From positions 62,001 through 126,000 of the forward strand of contig NZ_JNZY01000018.1 of the NCBI RefSeq assembly GCF_000717655.1: a stretch of DNA of 64,000 nucleotides, written 5' to 3'. Positions 45,701 through 53,756 of this stretch are shown one piece after another. Position 1 is the first letter of the stretch. Each line of letters begins with the position of its first letter. The translations under genes were made by a program, and so were the position numbers. Origin of the DNA: Streptomyces katrae. Lineage in GTDB: Bacteria; Actinomycetota; Actinomycetes; Streptomycetales; Streptomycetaceae. Under the pieces are notes generated by a model. It was not told where the DNA came from and searched no databases. It saw only the letters and a list, made by a program, of their open reading frames with translations.

Positions 45701-46725
45701 GCCTCCTGCTCGCGGATCCGCGCGGCCTCCCGCTCCATGTCCTCCGGATCGCGGCCGCGCCGCTCGTCCTCCGCCGGAGCCGAGGCCGACTTGACCCGCG
45801 CGTCGGCCAGGGACGCGGTCCCCCGTACCCGCTCGGCCAGCTGCGACAGCTCGTACCAGGTCTGCTGGGCCCGCTGGAGCCGCGGCGTCAGCTGCCGCAC
45901 CGTTTCCTCGAGCTGCGCCTCGTGCCGCAACGCCTCAGCGAGCTGGGCCTCGGCCGCCTCCTTGCGCTCCTTCAGCGCCGCCTCGTCCGCGATCTCCGCG
46001 TCCAGCGCCCCCCGCAGCGTGACCAGGTCGTCGGCGAGCAGCCGCAGCCGTGCGTCGCGCAGGTCGGCCTGGATGACGGCGGCCCGCCGGGCCACGGCGG
46101 CCTGCCGCCCCAGCGGCTTCAGCTGCCGCCGCAGTTCGTCGTTGAGGTCCTGCACGCGCGCGAGATTGGCCTGCATCGCGTCCAGCTTCCGCAGCGCCTT
46201 CTCTTTGCGCTTGCGGTGCTTGAGTACGCCGGCCGCCTCCTCGATGAAGGCGCGGCGGCCCATCGGATCGGCGTGCAAGACGGAGTCGAGCTGGCCCTGG
46301 CCGACGATGACGTGCATCTCGCGGCCGATGCCGGAGTCGGAGAGCAGTTCCTGGATGTCGAGCAGCCGGCAGGTGTCGCCGTTGATCTGGTACTCGCTGC
46401 TGCCGCCGCGGAACATGATCCGCGTGATGGTGACCTCGGCGTACTCGATCGGCAGGGCGCCGTCGGAGTTGTCGATGGTCAGCGAGACCTCGGCGCGCCC
46501 GAGCGGCGGCCGCCCGGTGGTCCCGGCGAAGATGACGTCCTCCATCTTGCCGCCGCGCAGGGACTTGGCCCCCTGCTCCCCCATGACCCAGGACAGCGCG
46601 TCCACCACGTTGGACTTGCCCGAGCCGTTCGGGCCCACGACGCAGGTGATGCCGGGCTCGAAGCGCAGGGTGGTTGCAGAGGCGAAGGACTTGAAGCCAC
46701 GCAGGGTCAGGGACTTGAGGTGCAC
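42769..46725 (-). CDS. smc: Chromosome segregation protein SMC, with enlarged hinge
   Basis: SMC ATPase that, with ScpA and ScpB, organises and separates chromosomes. 1318 residues from GTG at 46725 (start VHLKSLTLRGFKSFAS). Walker A GPNGSGKSN is at residues 32-40, two long coiled coils flank the hinge at about 500-770, and the C-terminal head has LSGGERSLTAV near residue 1230 and YVMDEVEAALDD. Streptomycete SMCs are usually about 1190 residues; the excess lies in one Pro/Gly/Ala-rich block in the hinge (residues about 575-722). Confidence 0.95.
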   Translation of the reverse strand: MHLKSLTLRGFKSFASATTLRFEPGITCVVGPNGSGKSNVVDALSWVMGEQGAKSLRGGKMEDVIFAGTTGRPPLGRAEVSLTIDNSDGALPIEYAEVTITRIMFRGGSSEYQINGDTCRLLDIQELLSDSGIGREMHVIVGQGQLDSVLHADPMGRRAFIEEAAGVLKHRKRKEKALRKLDAMQANLARVQDLNDELRRQLKPLGRQAAVARRAAVIQADLRDARLRLLADDLVTLRGALDAEIADEAALKERKEAAEAQLAEALRHEAQLEETVRQLTPRLQRAQQTWYELSQLAERVRGTASLADARVKSASAPAEDERRGRDPEDMEREAARIREQEAELTAALEAASRALEDTVEHRAELERSLAGEERRLRDAARAIAERREALARLTGRLGAARSRAGAAQAEIDRLVAARDAAESRAGAAQAEYEALAEEVGGLEDPAVDEEYAAARAELAAAEAAQTAAREAVTAAEKSRAAVSARRDALALGLRRKDGTGALLAARERLAGLLGPAAERLTVTPGYEVAVAAALGAAADALAVTSPGAAADAIRHLRDADAGRATLLIAPRPDPSPGIPIPGQALAGADAAYPVGEAAAGAGARAPEGGIPFPSRASATGGPMGEAAAGADAAYPAGSSAGPPFPGAVATGVPGQAAVGVGGPSAASPVPGESAGDRIGPGGAFPHPAPSRNRGSAPEPAPAGPGWPGAGGQGAAPSVAALPAVGLVQGDAEVVRAVGWVLREYVVVRTLDEAEGVVGTRPDLVAVTLDGDVLGAHLAHGGSAGVPSLIEVQAAVDEAEAELVRLDTQCVELGARRDAAQALRRELVARVEEIGERRRAGEQARAGVAQQLGRLAGQAKGAAGEAERSAAAAAKAQDALEQALAEVEECAERLAIAEEDDPVGDGGAEEPDTAVRDRLAADGANARQTEMEARLQLRTHEERVKGLAGRADSLDRGARAEREARARAERRRARLRHESEVARAVADGARQLLAHLEVSLRRAEQERAAAEHAKGLRERELGDARTRGRDLKGELDKLTDSVHRGEVLGAEKRLRIEQVETRALEEFGIEAAGLVAEYGPDQPVPPSPPAEGEEPDEDAEPGPFVRARQEKRLKAAERAYQQLGKVNPLALEEFAALEERHRFLSEQLEDLRKTRADLLQVVKEVDERVEQVFTEAYRDTARQFEGVFSRLFPGGEGRLILTDPDNMLTTGVDVEARPPGKKVKRLSLLSGGERSLTAVALLVSIFKARPSPFYVMDEVEAALDDTNLQRLIRIMEELQESSQLIVITHQKRTMEVADALYGVSMQGDGVSKVISQRLR
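44611..44676 (+). repeat. GC-rich repeat, copy 3, inside smc
   Basis: On the plus strand CCCGGCCCAGCCGGCG, CGGGTTCCGGGGCGGAGCC and GGGCGGGGTGGGGGA occur in this order, matching the blocks of the intergenic copies at 10557-10612 and 29689-29760. Read in the smc frame it encodes part of the hinge insertion (SRNRGSAPEPAPAG). Confidence 0.65.
44821..44971. repeat. Pair of identical 25-bp direct repeats inside the smc hinge
   Basis: A 25-base sequence beginning CGGGTACGCGGCATCC occurs at 44821-44845 and again, identical, at 44947-44971, 126 bp (42 codons) apart. A shorter shared block CCGCGCCCGCGGCGGCCTC occurs at about 44835 and 44922. This is the record of internal duplication that enlarged the hinge. 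Confidence 0.8.
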
Positions 46726-46869
46726 GCCGCCGGACTCTACCTTTCGCGTTCGGTTTCACCCATGAAGGTGCAGGGCACAACTGACGCTAAAGGAATCGGC
46801 CGCCCCACCTGGCCCAACGCTCTCGCGCTCGCCTGGCGCGGTGGTCGACCACGCGGTGGTCAAAGAAAG

Positions 46870-46891
46870 AAGGGACGCCGGAGCGTCCCTT
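46870..46891 (-). terminator. Terminator after the small coiled-coil gene
   Basis: AAGGGACGC pairs with GCGTCCCTT around a four-base loop; on the minus strand it is followed by CTTTCTTTG. It lies 55 bases after the stop of the 71-residue gene and upstream of smc. Confidence 0.8.
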
Positions 46892-46946
46892 GCAGATCAT
46901 GCGGGGCTGTAGTCGTGCGACGAGTTGAGCGCGGATCAGGTGAGCG

Positions 46947-47162
46947 TCAGGTGAGCGCAGGCTCCGCCTGGGGTACGTCGATGTCGATGCGGTCCAGCAG
47001 CGAGTCTCCGTGCTGAGCGGCGGCCGCGTTCAGCGCGTCGTTTTCGGACTGAATCCGTACGAGCTCGGACTCGAGGTCCTGGACGCGCTGCTGAAGCCGT
47101 CGCATCTCGGCGAGGAGTCGCGGATCGGAACCGCCGACGTAACCGAGAAGCGCCTTTGCCAT
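46947..47162 (-). CDS. Small coiled-coil protein of unknown function
   Basis: A 71-residue protein starting MAKALLGYVGGSDPRLLAEM, then a predicted coiled coil (RRLQQRVQDLESELVRIQSE) and a short acidic end. GGAGG lies nine bases before the ATG at 47162. Function unknown. It lies between acyP and smc and has its own terminator. Length, ribosome-binding site and codon use support a real gene. Confidence 0.8.
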   Translation of the reverse strand: MAKALLGYVGGSDPRLLAEMRRLQQRVQDLESELVRIQSENDALNAAAAQHGDSLLDRIDIDVPQAEPALT

Positions 47163-47511
47163 GATGGATGGTCCTCCACACTGAGTGACCGACCGAAGCG
47201 GTGTGGGTCGTGAGGGAATCGCACCCGCGGATGTCCGGCAGCGACTGTGAGTCACTGCGCTTACTAGTACCAGCACTGCCAAACAGCTCAGGTGCGCGGG
47301 GCTTCCAGCGTCTCACCAAAAAGTTTGACGGTCAACACGATCACGCCCCGTATCGGCGGGCAGCCCGGCTCTCCCAAGGGTTGTGGAGATCGTCCGCTCC
47401 TTCGAGCCTTCCACGGTTCGGGCCGGCCGGCAACGCGTCGACGGCGAACGTGCAGATCCGACCGGGTACGGACCACCGGGAGATGTGATCAGTACATGAT
47501 CAGTCGATCGG
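47163..47511. other. Intergenic region between acyP and the small coiled-coil gene
   Basis: About 349 bases without a gene. On the minus strand it holds TTGACC (about 47331) as a possible -35 without a good -10, an inverted repeat TGATCA-5 bases-TGATCA (about 47488-47504), and a tRNA-like set of stem-loops at 47212-47276 that lacks an acceptor stem. Confidence 0.5.
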
Positions 47512-47793
47512 TCACCGCATGGCGAAACCGTCGTAGCCACCGCGCGGTGTGCCCCAGATCTCTGTCACTCCGTCCACCCTCCCGGGCGTGTCGGCGGAGC
47601 GCAGCCAGTCGAGCAGCCGGTGGCAATTCTCACGTTGACCTTCGGCCACCACCTGCACTCGTCCGTCGTCGAGGTTGAGCGCGAACCCGACGACTCCGCC
47701 GATCTCCAGCGCATTGGCCCTGGTGAACCAGCGGAAGCCCACTCCCTGTACACGGCCGCGCACCCAGGCGGTCAGGCGGACATCTTCGTTCAT
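47512..47793 (-). CDS. acyP: Acylphosphatase
   Basis: Hydrolyses carboxyl-phosphate bonds such as acetyl phosphate. 93 residues, the standard length, with the phosphate loop [11 protein letters not shown] containing the catalytic Arg, and the catalytic Asn in [12 protein letters not shown]. The start is ATG at 47793. It stands alone, divergent from the CAP-domain gene. Confidence 0.93.
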   Translation of the reverse strand: MNEDVRLTAWVRGRVQGVGFRWFTRANALEIGGVVGFALNLDDGRVQVVAEGQRENCHRLLDWLRSADTPGRVDGVTEIWGTPRGGYDGFAMR

Positions 47794-47870
47794 GCGTGAA
47801 CGCTAACCGGGCGAAGAGTTTCGGCCCACATCGCCCCCGCGCCCCATGGCGTACAGTCGCGCAGCAATGA

Positions 47871-47890
47871 ACTCACCCATTTGGGTGAGT
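47871..47890. promoter_or_regulatory. Perfect 20-bp palindrome upstream of the CAP-domain gene
   Basis: ACTCACCCA-TT-TGGGTGAGT, nine-base arms, 37 bases before the ATG at 47928. It could be an operator or a leader hairpin. Confidence 0.5.
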
Positions 47891-47927
47891 AAGGGATGAT
47901 CTTGAGCTGCAAGGAAGGTACGCGCCG

Positions 47928-48833
47928 ATGGGACGCCACCGACTCCCCGCCGCACCGGACCGCGGCGACAGGCGCCGCACCCTCGTACGGGGCGGCCTGC
48001 TGGGCGTCTCCGTGGCCGTGGCCCTCGGCACGGCGGCGGTGACCACCGGCATGGTGCCGGTCAGCACCTCCTTCCCCTATGTCGGCGTCAGCGCCGACAG
48101 CCCGGCCGCCGCGACGCGGCCCGAGGCAGCGGCCTCGCCGAGCCCCCGCACCGCGCCCGAGCAGCAGAGCGGCCTGGCCAACCTGTCCGGCCGCGCCTCC
48201 TCGGGCCCCGACACGAGCAGCCCGTCCCCCTCGGCCTCCCCCTCGCCGTCGACCTCTCCTTCCCCGTCGGCCTCGCCGAGTCCCTCCGCCTCGCCCACCC
48301 CGTCCGCCTCCGCCTCCACTTCGGCCCCTGCCAAGCAGGCGCCGAAGCCGGCGCCGAAGCCGGAGAAGAAGCCGGACCCGGTTCCGGTGCCGCCGAAGCC
48401 CAAGCCGGCCGCACCCAAGCCGCCGGCCCCGCCCGCCCCGACGCCCGACGACGGCCACTCCGCGGAGGAGTCCGCCGTACTCGCCCTGGTCAACCAGGAG
48501 CGCGCGCAGGCAGGCTGCGGTCCGGTCCGGGCGAACCCGCCGCTCGCGGCGCTGGCCGGAGCCTTCAGCAAGGACATGGCCACCCGCGGCTTCTTCGACC
48601 ACACCGACCCCGACGGGAACACCCCCTGGGACCGCGCCACCCAAGCGGGTCTCTCCGGCCTCGGCGGCGAGAACATCGCCCGCGGCCAGGGCGACGCCCA
48701 GGCGGTCATGAACGCGTGGATGAACAGTCCGGGCCACAAGGCGAACATCCTCAACTGCGAGTTCCGCACCCTGGGCGTCGGCGCCCACTTCGCGGCCGGC
48801 GGCCCCTGGTGGACCCAGGACTTCGGCTTCTAG
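47928..48833 (+). CDS. Exported CAP-domain (SCP/PR1-like) protein
   Basis: A 301-residue exported protein. N-terminal signal with a twin-arginine-like RRRTLVRGG and a hydrophobic stretch (LLGVSVAVALGTAAVTTG), then a 100-residue Pro/Ser/Thr- and Lys/Pro-rich linker, and a C-terminal CAP domain (residues 175-301): ALVNQERAQAGCGPVRAN, GFFDHTDPDGNTPWDRA, GENIARGQ and AWMNSPGHKANILN, with the conserved cavity His and Glu residues. AAGGAAGG lies nine bases upstream. Function unknown; CAP proteins are secreted in sporulating bacteria. Confidence 0.9.
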   Translation: MGRHRLPAAPDRGDRRRTLVRGGLLGVSVAVALGTAAVTTGMVPVSTSFPYVGVSADSPAAATRPEAAASPSPRTAPEQQSGLANLSGRASSGPDTSSPSPSASPSPSTSPSPSASPSPSASPTPSASASTSAPAKQAPKPAPKPEKKPDPVPVPPKPKPAAPKPPAPPAPTPDDGHSAEESAVLALVNQERAQAGCGPVRANPPLAALAGAFSKDMATRGFFDHTDPDGNTPWDRATQAGLSGLGGENIARGQGDAQAVMNAWMNSPGHKANILNCEFRTLGVGAHFAAGGPWWTQDFGF

Positions 48834-48911
48834 CCGCGGCACCGCGGCGAGCACTTACCAACCGAAAGCGCACGCTTCTGGCGAGCGCTGTGCGGAGTTA
48901 AGCTGGTCGCC

Positions 48912-49289
48912 ATGGAGACACAGCTTCCGTTCGACGCCTTCGCGCGCGCGTGCCCGTCCCGGGAGACGCTGGAGCACGTCACGGGCCGCTGGGGCAGCCT
49001 CACCGTGGGCGCCCTGCGGGACGGCTCGTGCCGCTTCAACGAACTGCGCCGCAAGGTCGACGGCGTGAGCGAGAAGATGCTCTCCCAGACCCTGCAGGCG
49101 CTGGAGCGCGACGGCATCGTCCACCGCGAGGCGCAGCCGACGAACCCGCCGCGCGTCGACTACGAGCTGACCCCGCTCGGCATCGAGGTCGCCGACCGGC
49201 TGCTCGCCCTCATCCACTTCCTCGAGGGCAGCATGCCCCGGGTACTGACCGCCCGGGAGTCCTACGACGCGACGCGCGGCGGCCGCTGA
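48912..49289 (+). CDS. HxlR-family transcriptional regulator
   Basis: A 125-residue winged-helix protein starting [20 protein letters not shown]. The HxlR pattern is visible: [20 protein letters not shown], then [20 protein letters not shown], the recognition helix and wing. The Cys in ACPS is where HxlR members carry a redox Cys, so redox sensing is possible. It overlaps mutM tail to tail by 28 bases. Confidence 0.88.
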   Translation: METQLPFDAFARACPSRETLEHVTGRWGSLTVGALRDGSCRFNELRRKVDGVSEKMLSQTLQALERDGIVHREAQPTNPPRVDYELTPLGIEVADRLLALIHFLEGSMPRVLTARESYDATRGGR

Positions 49290-50122
49290 CAGCGCGGGCA
49301 GAAGTAGCTGGACCGGTTCATCCACGGGCGGCGCCGCATCGGGGTGCCGCAGCGCCGGCAGGGCTCGTCCTCACGCCCGTAGGCGTCGAGCGAACGGTCG
49401 AAGTAGCCGGACTCGCCGTTCACGTTGACGTAGAGACTGTCGAAGCTGGTGCCGCCGACTTCGAGGGCCGCGTTCATCACGTCCCGCACATGCCCGAGGA
49501 GTTCCGCGCTCCGGGGGCGCGTCAGCGTGGCGGTGGGGCGCTCGTAGTGCAGCCTGGCCCGCCACAGCGCCTCGTCTGCGTAGATGTTGCCGACCCCGCT
49601 GATCAGGGACTGGTCCAGCAGGGCCCGCTTGACGGTGGTCCGCCTGGCGCGCAGGGCCGCGTGGTACGCCGCCTCGTCGAAGAGGGGGTCCAGCGGGTCC
49701 CGGGCGATGTGCGCGATGACGTCGGGCAGCCCGTCGGCCGTGTTCTCGTGGAGCGAGAGACCGCCGAAGGTGCGCTGGTCGACGAAGCGGAGCTCGGTCC
49801 CGGCGGTGTCCCGGAAGCGCACCCGGATGCGCAGGTGCTTCTCGTCGGCCGCCTCCTCGGGCTGCACGAGGAGCTGTCCGCTCATGCCGAGGTGCCCGAG
49901 CACGGAGAGGTCCCGCCCCTCCAGGGGCAGCCACAGGTACTTGCCGCGCCGCTGCGCGACCCCGATCGTCTCGCCCGTCAGCCGCGCCGCGAAATCGGCC
50001 CCGCCGGCGGGGTGTCGGCGTACCGCGCGCGGGTGCAGCACCTCGACGGCCTCGACGGTCCGGCCGGCCACCCAACGCTCCAAGCCCCGCCGTACGACTT
50101 CGACTTCGGGCAGCTCGGGCAC
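49262..50122 (-). CDS. mutM: Formamidopyrimidine-DNA glycosylase MutM
   Basis: Excises oxidised purines such as 8-oxoguanine and cuts the DNA backbone. 286 residues starting [15 protein letters not shown]; Pro2 is the nucleophile and Glu3 the general acid. Helix-two-turn-helix ([16 protein letters not shown]) and C-terminal zinc finger (CRRCGTPM...YFCPRCQ) are complete. Its last 28 bases overlap the hxlR-type gene tail to tail. rnc precedes it in transcription order with a terminator hairpin between. Confidence 0.96.
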   Translation of the reverse strand: MPELPEVEVVRRGLERWVAGRTVEAVEVLHPRAVRRHPAGGADFAARLTGETIGVAQRRGKYLWLPLEGRDLSVLGHLGMSGQLLVQPEEAADEKHLRIRVRFRDTAGTELRFVDQRTFGGLSLHENTADGLPDVIAHIARDPLDPLFDEAAYHAALRARRTTVKRALLDQSLISGVGNIYADEALWRARLHYERPTATLTRPRSAELLGHVRDVMNAALEVGGTSFDSLYVNVNGESGYFDRSLDAYGREDEPCRRCGTPMRRRPWMNRSSYFCPRCQRPPRVAS

Positions 50123-50200
50123 GGCGGTCCTCCGGATGGGGTGCGTTCTGGTCGCTCCCGGCGAGCGTACCGGCCTGCCCCGCCGGGCCCGGAAACGGGT

Positions 50201-50231
50201 CCGCCCGCCCCTGCGCGGCAGGGACGGGCGG
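50201..50231 (-). terminator. Hairpin after rnc
   Basis: CCGCCCGCCCCTGC pairs with GCAGGGACGGGCGG (one mismatch) around GCG, about 25 bases after the rnc stop and before mutM. Confidence 0.6.
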
Positions 50232-50257
50232 GAGATCCCGAAGGAAGGGCTCAGCCG

Positions 50258-51112
50258 TTAGGCGTCGGTTTCGGCGGGCGTCGGCGACCCGCCGTCCTCG
50301 GCCGGGGCCTCGGTGTCGGCCGGGGCCGCCACCGTGACCTTTGCGGCCGCGGAGGCAGCGGCTTCCGCCGCGATCCGCTCGTCCGCCTTGGCACGGATAC
50401 CGCGCCAAGCGGATTCCGCAGCCTGCTGTTCCGCTTCCTTCTTGCTGCGGCCGGTGCCGGTGCCGTACGAGACACCACCGACGCGGGCGGCAGCGGTGAA
50501 GGTCTTCTCGTGGTCCGGACCGGTCTCGGTGACCAGGTATTCCGGCACGCCGAGGCCTTCGGCCGCCGTGAGCTCCTGGAGACTGGTCTTCCAGTCCAGG
50601 CCGGCCCCGAGGTTCGAGGACTTCTCGATGAGCGGGTCGAAGAGCCGGTGGACCAGCTCCGAGGCCGCTTCGAGGCCCTGGTCGAGGTAGACCGCGCCGA
50701 TCACCGCTTCAAGGGTGTCGGCGAGGATGGAGGCCTTGTCCCGGCCACCCGTGCCCTCTTCACCCCGGCCGAGCCGGATGAAGGAGCCGAGGTCGAGGCC
50801 GCGCCCGACCTCCGCCAGTGCGCGCGAGTTGACCACCGCGGCCCGCAGTTTGGCCAGCTGGCCTTCGGGCAGGTCGGGGTGGGTCGTGTACAGCGTGTCC
50901 GTGACCACCAGGCCGAGCACGGAGTCCCCGAGGAACTCCAGACGCTCGTTGGTGGGCAGACCGCCGTTCTCGTACGCGTACGAGCGGTGGGTCAGTGCAC
51001 GCACCAGAAGGGCGGACTCGAGTCGATACCCGAGCCGCCCTTCCAGAAGCGTGTGGGACGAGGCCGCGTTGTTACTGTCTGCCTGCTTCTCAGCGTTGGA
51101 CAGCTCAGACAT
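50258..51112 (-). CDS. rnc: Ribonuclease III (AbsB)
   Basis: Double-strand-specific RNase; in S. coelicolor it is AbsB, a global regulator of antibiotic production. 284 residues from ATG at 51112. The catalytic box [11 protein letters not shown] is present, with the later [13 protein letters not shown] acid site, and the double-strand RNA-binding domain (residues 170-240) has KTSLQELTA. The C-terminal Ala/Pro/Glu-rich tail of 40 residues is longer than in most bacteria. It sits behind rpmF in the usual streptomycete order. Confidence 0.95.
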   Translation of the reverse strand: MSELSNAEKQADSNNAASSHTLLEGRLGYRLESALLVRALTHRSYAYENGGLPTNERLEFLGDSVLGLVVTDTLYTTHPDLPEGQLAKLRAAVVNSRALAEVGRGLDLGSFIRLGRGEEGTGGRDKASILADTLEAVIGAVYLDQGLEAASELVHRLFDPLIEKSSNLGAGLDWKTSLQELTAAEGLGVPEYLVTETGPDHEKTFTAAARVGGVSYGTGTGRSKKEAEQQAAESAWRGIRAKADERIAAEAAASAAAKVTVAAPADTEAPAEDGGSPTPAETDA

Positions 51113-51131
51113 TGCGCCTCTCACCAGCCGC

Positions 51132-51305
51132 TCAGACCTCGAGGACCTGGCGCTTGTTGTAGGTGCCGCAGCTCGGGCACGCGATGTGCTGGAGCTTCGG
51201 CTCCTGGCAACGCTCACACGAAACCAGGGTGGGGACCGCAGCCTTCCACTGCGACCGGCGGTGGCGCGTGTTGCTGCGCGACATCTTCCGCTTCGGAACA
51301 GCCAC
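51132..51305 (-). CDS. rpmF: 50S ribosomal protein L32
   Basis: A 57-residue L32 from GTG at 51305: [20 protein letters not shown], with two CxxC pairs (CERC and CPSC) that bind zinc, the C+ form. It lies between the DUF177 gene (three bases upstream) and rnc, the usual DUF177-rpmF coupling. Confidence 0.95.
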   Translation of the reverse strand: MAVPKRKMSRSNTRHRRSQWKAAVPTLVSCERCQEPKLQHIACPSCGTYNKRQVLEV

Positions 51306-51307
51306 GG

Positions 51308-51973
51308 CTACTTCTCCTGCTTCTCGGCGGCGCTCTGAACGTCGTCAGATGCAGTGCCGCTCATGTTGTCCTTCTCGCCGTCCTGATCGGTCACGACGAG
51401 TTCCTGCAATGCCGCCCAACGGATGTCGACGGCGTCATGGTGGTGGTCCGGGTCGTCGTTCAGGCTGAGCCCGCAATCGGGGCACAGTCCGAGACAGTCC
51501 TCCCGGCACACCGGCTGCATGGGCAGTGCGAGCACCACCACATCCCGCAGCACGGGTTCGAGGTCGAACAAACCGTCCTCGAGGAAGAGCGTGTCCTCGT
51601 CGTCCTCGGCGTCGTCGGCCGGCTCCGCCTTGGTGCGGCTCCGGTCGTCGGCGTCAGGGTACGAGAACATCTCCTGGAAGTCCGCCTTGAGCTCGCGCTC
51701 GACGGGCTCCAGACACCTTACGCACTCCCCTACGGCCGATGCACGGGCGGTGCCTGTGACAAGCACCCCCTCCATGACCGACTCGAGGCGGAGACTGAGC
51801 TTCAGCGGGGCGCCTTCCGGTACCCCGATGACGCCGACGAGACCGAGGTCCGCCGGTGCCGCGATCTCACGGGACAGCCGCTGCATGGCACCAGGACGCC
51901 GACCCAGCTCGTGCGTGTCGAACACGAGAGGGTTGCGGTGGTCGAGGCGGGTATTCAGGGCCGTTCCTGCTTT
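51308..51973 (-). CDS. DUF177 (YceD) family protein
   Basis: A protein of about 220 residues of the YceD family, linked to 23S rRNA maturation in plants and bacteria. Core: [38 protein letters not shown] with its Cys pair, and [13 protein letters not shown] near the end, so two Cys clusters are present. The start is unclear: GTG at 51973 is used here, ATG at 52018 is possible, and homologues appear to start at the [10 protein letters not shown] segment, where a GCAGGAA precedes a CTG at 51955. Confidence 0.85.
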   Translation of the reverse strand, partial: KAGTALNTRLDHRNPLVFDTHELGRRPGAMQRLSREIAAPADLGLVGVIGVPEGAPLKLSLRLESVMEGVLVTGTARASAVGECVRCLEPVERELKADFQEMFSYPDADDRSRTKAEPADDAEDDEDTLFLEDGLFDLEPVLRDVVVLALPMQPVCREDCLGLCPDCGLSLNDDPDHHHDAVDIRWAALQELVVTDQDGEKDNMSGTASDDVQSAAEKQEK

Positions 51974-52087
51974 CACAGATCGCTGAAGATCAAGATTTCC
52001 GCCACTTGCGGGCAGCATGGATCGCGGTGCATACGCGCGACCGAAGAGCCAGGATACCCGGCGCTTCGCTCTGAGCCCAATCCGGCC

Positions 52088-53140
52088 CTAGCGTCCCTGT
52101 TCGTACTGGCGCAGCTGGTCCAGGTTGATCATGCTCGTGTCGAAGAAGCTGGTCTCGTCGAGGGCGGGCTGCTGGGGCTGCTGCTGCGGGGCCTGCGGCT
52201 GCTGCGGGTAGGCCGCATAGGGGTCCGGCTGCTGCTCGTAGCCCATCGTCGCGTACGGATCCGGCTGCTGGACCTGCTGCTGGTAGCCGTAGGGGTCCTG
52301 GTAGCCGTAGGCGTCGTGCTGCTGGGACTGCTGGTGCTGCGGGTAGCCGTACGCGTCGTACGCGGGCTCCTGCTGGGCCTGCGCCGGGATCGCGGGACCC
52401 ATGGGGGCCGCCGGCTCCGCCAGGCCCGCCAGGAAGTCCGCGTCGCTCGCCGAGCGGGACTGCTGCGCGCCGGCGGCGTCCTGGGCGGCCATGTGCGCGC
52501 CGAGGTCGTCCGTGGGCACCCGGCCCAGCAGCTTCTGGCGGCCCCGGCCGACCGCCTCGAGGGTCTTGGAGAGCACCGCCTCGAAGGTCGCCAGCTTGGT
52601 GTCCACGTACGCGTCCGCCTGCTGCCGCTGCGTCTGCGGATCGTGGCTGCGCTCGGGCGCGTCCGCGTCGGGGTAACCCTGGTCGTCCAGGCCCGGGCCG
52701 CGGCCCAGCAGCTTCTCGCGGCCGCGGTCGACCGAGCCGATGGTCTTGGTGAGCACGACCTCGAAGTTCGCGAGCTTGCTGTCGACGTAGTCGTCGGCCT
52801 CGGCCCGGATCTCCTCGGCCTCCCTGCGGGCGTCCGCCAGGATCCGGTCCGCCTCCGCCTGGGAGCGGCGCGCGACCTCGGTGTCGGAGATCAGCGAACC
52901 GCGCTGGGCGTGCGCGGACTCGATGATGCGCTCCGCCTCGCGGCGGGCGTCCTCGACCATCTGCTCCCGGCCGCCGATGAGCTCCTGCGCCTGCGCGAGC
53001 GAGCCGGGGAGCGCCTGGCGGACCTCCTCGAGCTGGGCGAGCAGCTCGGCGCGGTTGATCACGCAGGAGGCCGACATGGGCATGGACCGGGCGCCGCCGA
53101 CGGCCGCGACGATCTCGTCGAGCTTCTTCTGCACGTCCAT
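52088..53140 (-). CDS. DivIVA-like coiled-coil protein with Gln/Tyr-rich tail
   Basis: A 350-residue protein starting MDVQKKLDEIVAAVGGARSM. Residues 30-140 form a coiled coil resembling DivIVA and ATP synthase b subunits (EQMVEDARREAERIIESA). Two similar segments follow: YVDSKLANFEVVLTKTIGS and YVDTKLATFEAVLSKTLEA, each ending in a KLLGR motif. The last 120 residues are dominated by Gln, Tyr, Pro and Asp (for example YGYPQHQQSQQHDAYGY), a prion-like low-complexity region. A role in polar growth or division is inferred from the coiled coil only. Confidence 0.85.
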   Translation of the reverse strand: MDVQKKLDEIVAAVGGARSMPMSASCVINRAELLAQLEEVRQALPGSLAQAQELIGGREQMVEDARREAERIIESAHAQRGSLISDTEVARRSQAEADRILADARREAEEIRAEADDYVDSKLANFEVVLTKTIGSVDRGREKLLGRGPGLDDQGYPDADAPERSHDPQTQRQQADAYVDTKLATFEAVLSKTLEAVGRGRQKLLGRVPTDDLGAHMAAQDAAGAQQSRSASDADFLAGLAEPAAPMGPAIPAQAQQEPAYDAYGYPQHQQSQQHDAYGYQDPYGYQQQVQQPDPYATMGYEQQPDPYAAYPQQPQAPQQQPQQPALDETSFFDTSMINLDQLRQYEQGR

Positions 53141-53243
53141 GGGGGCTCGCACTCTCTCGGCCTCGGGCGGTTCCTGAGACGGACGGGACGACTGTAAGGC
53201 CACCGGGCGAAGGCCCGACACCGACTGACGGCCCGTCAGCCGG

Positions 53244-53756
53244 TCAGCGGCCGGCGAGCCGCTCGGTCAGCGCCGCGTGCACGTGCGGCGGCAGCAGGTG
53301 GGCGACGTCGCCGCCCCAGGTCGCGACCTCCTTGACCAGGGAGGAGGACAGGAAGCTGTAGGTGGGGTTGGTCGGCACGAACAGCGTTTCGACGCCCGAG
53401 AGCCCCATGTTCATCTGGGCCATCTGGAGCTCGTAGTCGAAGTCGCTGACGGCGCGCAGGCCCTTGACGATGGCCGGGATGTCGCGCTGCTTGCAGAAGT
53501 CGACGAGGAGGCCGTGGAAGGACTCCACCTCGACGTTGCCGTAGTCGGCGGTCGCCTCGCGGATCAGCTCGATCCGCTCCTCGACGGTGAACAGCCCCTG
53601 CTTCGACTGGTTGATCATCACGGCGACGTGGACGACGTCGTAGAGCCGGGAGGCCCGGCCGATGATGTCGAGGTGTCCGTTGGTGATGGGGTCGAACGAC
53701 CCGGGACAGACGGCTCGGCGCAACTTGGGTCCCTCGCTCTTCGGTGCGGGCATCAT
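53244..53756 (-). CDS. coaD: Phosphopantetheine adenylyltransferase CoaD
   Basis: Adds AMP to 4'-phosphopantetheine in CoA synthesis. About 170 residues from ATG at 53756, with AVCPGSFDPITNGHLDII containing the TxGH-type motif and, near the C-terminus, PTYSFLSSSLVKEVA. A second ATG at 53753 is equally possible. The starts overlap the rsmD stop by up to four bases. Confidence 0.95.
   Translation of the reverse strand: MMPAPKSEGPKLRRAVCPGSFDPITNGHLDIIGRASRLYDVVHVAVMINQSKQGLFTVEERIELIREATADYGNVEVESFHGLLVDFCKQRDIPAIVKGLRAVSDFDYELQMAQMNMGLSGVETLFVPTNPTYSFLSSSLVKEVATWGGDVAHLLPPHVHAALTERLAGR

Noticed and set aside
42757..47016. Very long open frame on the strand opposite smc
   Set aside because: At this GC content stop codons are rare in non-coding frames; it is composed of low-complexity residues and mirrors the SMC frame.
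47163..47511. A real tRNA gene in the acyP gap
   Set aside because: The arms are in the right order, but no acceptor stem pairs and position 8 is not T.
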